Made by a program: the position numbers and the translations under genes. This document shows positions 5,822 to 6,869 of a stretch of 6,869 bases of DNA, in pieces. Every line of letters begins with the position of its first letter. Position 1 is the first letter of the stretch. The notes beneath the pieces were generated by a model that did no database searches, was not told where the DNA came from, and saw nothing but the letters and a program-made list of their open reading frames with translations. Origin of the DNA: Methanocorpusculum sp. (GTDB lineage Archaea > Halobacteriota > Methanomicrobia > Methanomicrobiales > Methanocorpusculaceae); NCBI GenBank assembly GCA_029987045.1, contig DALTWN010000049.1, forward strand, positions 1 through 6,869, written 5' to 3'.

Positions 5822-6781
5822 ATGCACATAAAGAACATATTCTGTATCCTGCTTGTTTTCACTCTGCTTGCATGCGTATGTATCGGCGCATCTGCAGCAG
5901 CGGGGAGCTCGACAATCGTTCAGGGAGAAAAGTACACGATGACCGGAGAAGCGACCGGCAGTCCCGGGTCGGTTCAGTGGTATCTGTTCGGTCCGAACTA
6001 TTTCAAGACCGGAACATCTTCGGTAACGGATGGCAGGTATGAAGTATCATTCTCGAAAGAGGAAACCAAGGCAATGGATCCCGGCCAGTATTATCTGGTC
6101 ATCCAGCATCCGATGTATGACAAGGTGTTCAACGTCGGTCCGGTCATGACCAGTAACGGATACGTGATCAAGCTGAACAACCAGGGTCCGTACACGGATC
6201 CGTCTGCAACGGTTCTGTTCAATGTCAATGACCGTCAGGGTTCGAATGCGGTCTATGCACTTGAAAAAGCCATCAGAGACCAGAACATCGATGATATGCT
6301 GGCGACGACAGAGCTTACGGTAATCTCTGCAGCATCCGATATCACAGCACCCACCTCGATCTACGAAGGAGGAATTTATTCGGTTTCCGGTTCAACGACC
6401 GGTCATGTCAACGACATGGTTACCGTCGAACTGATCGGTGCAGGATTCGCTCCGGCTGCGAAACAGGAGACCATGAATACCGAACAATACCGTATAGGTT
6501 CAACCCGCATCGGTGCAAGCGGACTCTGGACGGTGAATATCGATACTACCGGACTGAACCCCGGAGAATACGATGTAAAGATTACCGTCGGCCAGCTTTC
6601 GCCGGTATACTCATCGCTAACGGTCCTGGAACGGCAGGCAATGCCGACGACCGAGCCAACCCCGGTCCGGACCTTCGAACCGTCTCCGGTTCCGACAGAG
6701 ACACCGGTTCCGGCATCTCCGGGGTTCGGCATCATAGCACTTCTCGGTCTTGGTGGAGCAGTTCTGCTGAGCCGGAAATAA
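5822..6781 (+). CDS. Secreted surface protein with PGF-type C-terminal sorting tail
   Basis: A 319-residue exported protein of unknown precise function. Residues 1-25 are a signal peptide: a basic start (MHIKN), a hydrophobic core, and a likely cleavage site after ASA (23-25). Two related beta-sandwich-like units follow. Unit 1 (about 29-96) has IVQGEKYTMTGEATG and later DPGQYYLVI. Unit 2 (about 178-258) has IYEGGIYSVSGSTTG and later NPGEYDVKI. Between them lies the segment ALEKAIRDQNIDDM (146-159), of a kind I recall from Methanomicrobiales surface proteins that carry DUF3821, though that N-terminal domain is not evident here. Residues 274-299 are a Pro/Thr/Glu-rich linker, probably glycosylated. 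The tail is SPGF (299-302), a hydrophobic segment (303-316) and final SRK. This matches the PGF-CTERM signal of archaeosortase A substrates, which are cleaved and lipid-anchored. It has its own promoter, ribosome-binding site and terminator, and no evident link to the tetrapyrrole genes. Confidence 0.85.
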   Translation: MHIKNIFCILLVFTLLACVCIGASAAAGSSTIVQGEKYTMTGEATGSPGSVQWYLFGPNYFKTGTSSVTDGRYEVSFSKEETKAMDPGQYYLVIQHPMYDKVFNVGPVMTSNGYVIKLNNQGPYTDPSATVLFNVNDRQGSNAVYALEKAIRDQNIDDMLATTELTVISAASDITAPTSIYEGGIYSVSGSTTGHVNDMVTVELIGAGFAPAAKQETMNTEQYRIGSTRIGASGLWTVNIDTTGLNPGEYDVKITVGQLSPVYSSLTVLERQAMPTTEPTPVRTFEPSPVPTETPVPASPGFGIIALLGLGGAVLLSRK

Positions 6782-6790
6782 TTCTTCTCT

Positions 6791-6810
6791 CTTTTTCGTC
6801 CGTTTTTCTT
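6791..6810 (+). terminator. T-rich terminator of the surface-protein gene
   Basis: Ten bases after the stop codon a pyrimidine-rich stretch contains two T5 runs (6792-6796 and 6803-6807) followed by CTT. Repeated oligo-U tracts without an obvious stem-loop are the usual archaeal intrinsic terminator. The position directly after a single-gene unit supports the assignment. Confidence 0.65.
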
Positions 6811-6837
6811 AGTGATCCTTAAGCGTAAAGTAAGGGG

Positions 6838-6869
6838 TAAATGGATATGTAAATGGATATGTAAATGGA
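6838..6869. repeat. 12-base tandem repeat, cut by the window edge
   Basis: The unit TAAATGGATATG occurs twice without a mismatch (6838-6849 and 6850-6861), followed by the first 8 bases of a third copy that runs into the window end. The total array length is unknown. Because the unit is a multiple of three, most reading frames stay open through it; only one plus-strand frame has a stop (TAA). It could be a non-coding minisatellite or the edge of a gene for a repetitive protein. It does not look like CRISPR, since there are no spacers. Confidence 0.85.

Noticed and set aside
5822..5911. Bacterial-style lipobox (LLAC at residues 15-18) in the surface protein
   Set aside because: The cysteine is within the hydrophobic core and is followed by more hydrophobic residues, so cleavage after ASA at 23-25 fits better; the C-terminal PGF tail already explains anchoring.
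6838..6869. CRISPR array at the right edge
   Set aside because: The 12-base units are directly joined without spacers and are too short for CRISPR repeats.

Overview
The window comes from a methanogenic archaeon, most likely of the order Methanomicrobiales; a Methanocorpusculum- or Methanocalculus-like genus is a guess from the moderate base composition and the style of the surface protein. The main evidence is a compact four-gene cluster for coenzyme F430, the nickel tetrapyrrole of methyl-coenzyme M reductase, which is found only in methanogens and anaerobic methanotrophs. Archaeal TATA-type promoters, two probably leaderless mRNAs, oligo-T terminators and a surface protein with a PGF-type C-terminal sorting tail agree with this.

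Layout: a HEAT plus TPR repeat protein of unknown role lies on the minus strand (72-926). A 136-base AT-rich divergent control region follows (927-1062). It holds two opposed TATA boxes and a cluster of GTGTTAC/GTAACAT half-sites resembling the recognition element proposed for the nickel regulator NikR. The plus-strand operon cfbA-cfbE-cfbD-cfbB (1063-5033) comes next, with ATGA overlaps at A/E and D/B and a 7-base gap at E/D. hemD (uroporphyrinogen-III synthase, minus strand, 5037-5717) converges on cfbB with only 3 bases between the stop codons, so each gene's likely oligo-U terminator lies inside the other's last codons. After a second divergent control region (5718-5821) there is a secreted, probably archaeosortase-processed surface protein with two related beta-sandwich-like units (5822-6781). 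A T-rich terminator and the start of a 12-base tandem repeat, cut by the window edge, close the window.

The genes form one pathway. HemD makes uroporphyrinogen III, the precursor that is methylated and oxidised elsewhere to sirohydrochlorin. CfbA inserts Ni2+, CfbB amidates the a and c acetate side chains, and CfbD (with CfbC) reduces the ring system and the gamma-lactam forms. CfbE closes the carbocyclic ring to give F430. cfbC, encoding the NifH-like reductase partner, is not in the window and must be elsewhere in the genome. The F430 pathway itself is already described. The less explained elements are the possible nickel-responsive operator cluster upstream of cfbA, the divergent HEAT/TPR gene, the reciprocal terminators at the cfbB/hemD junction, and the terminal tandem repeat.
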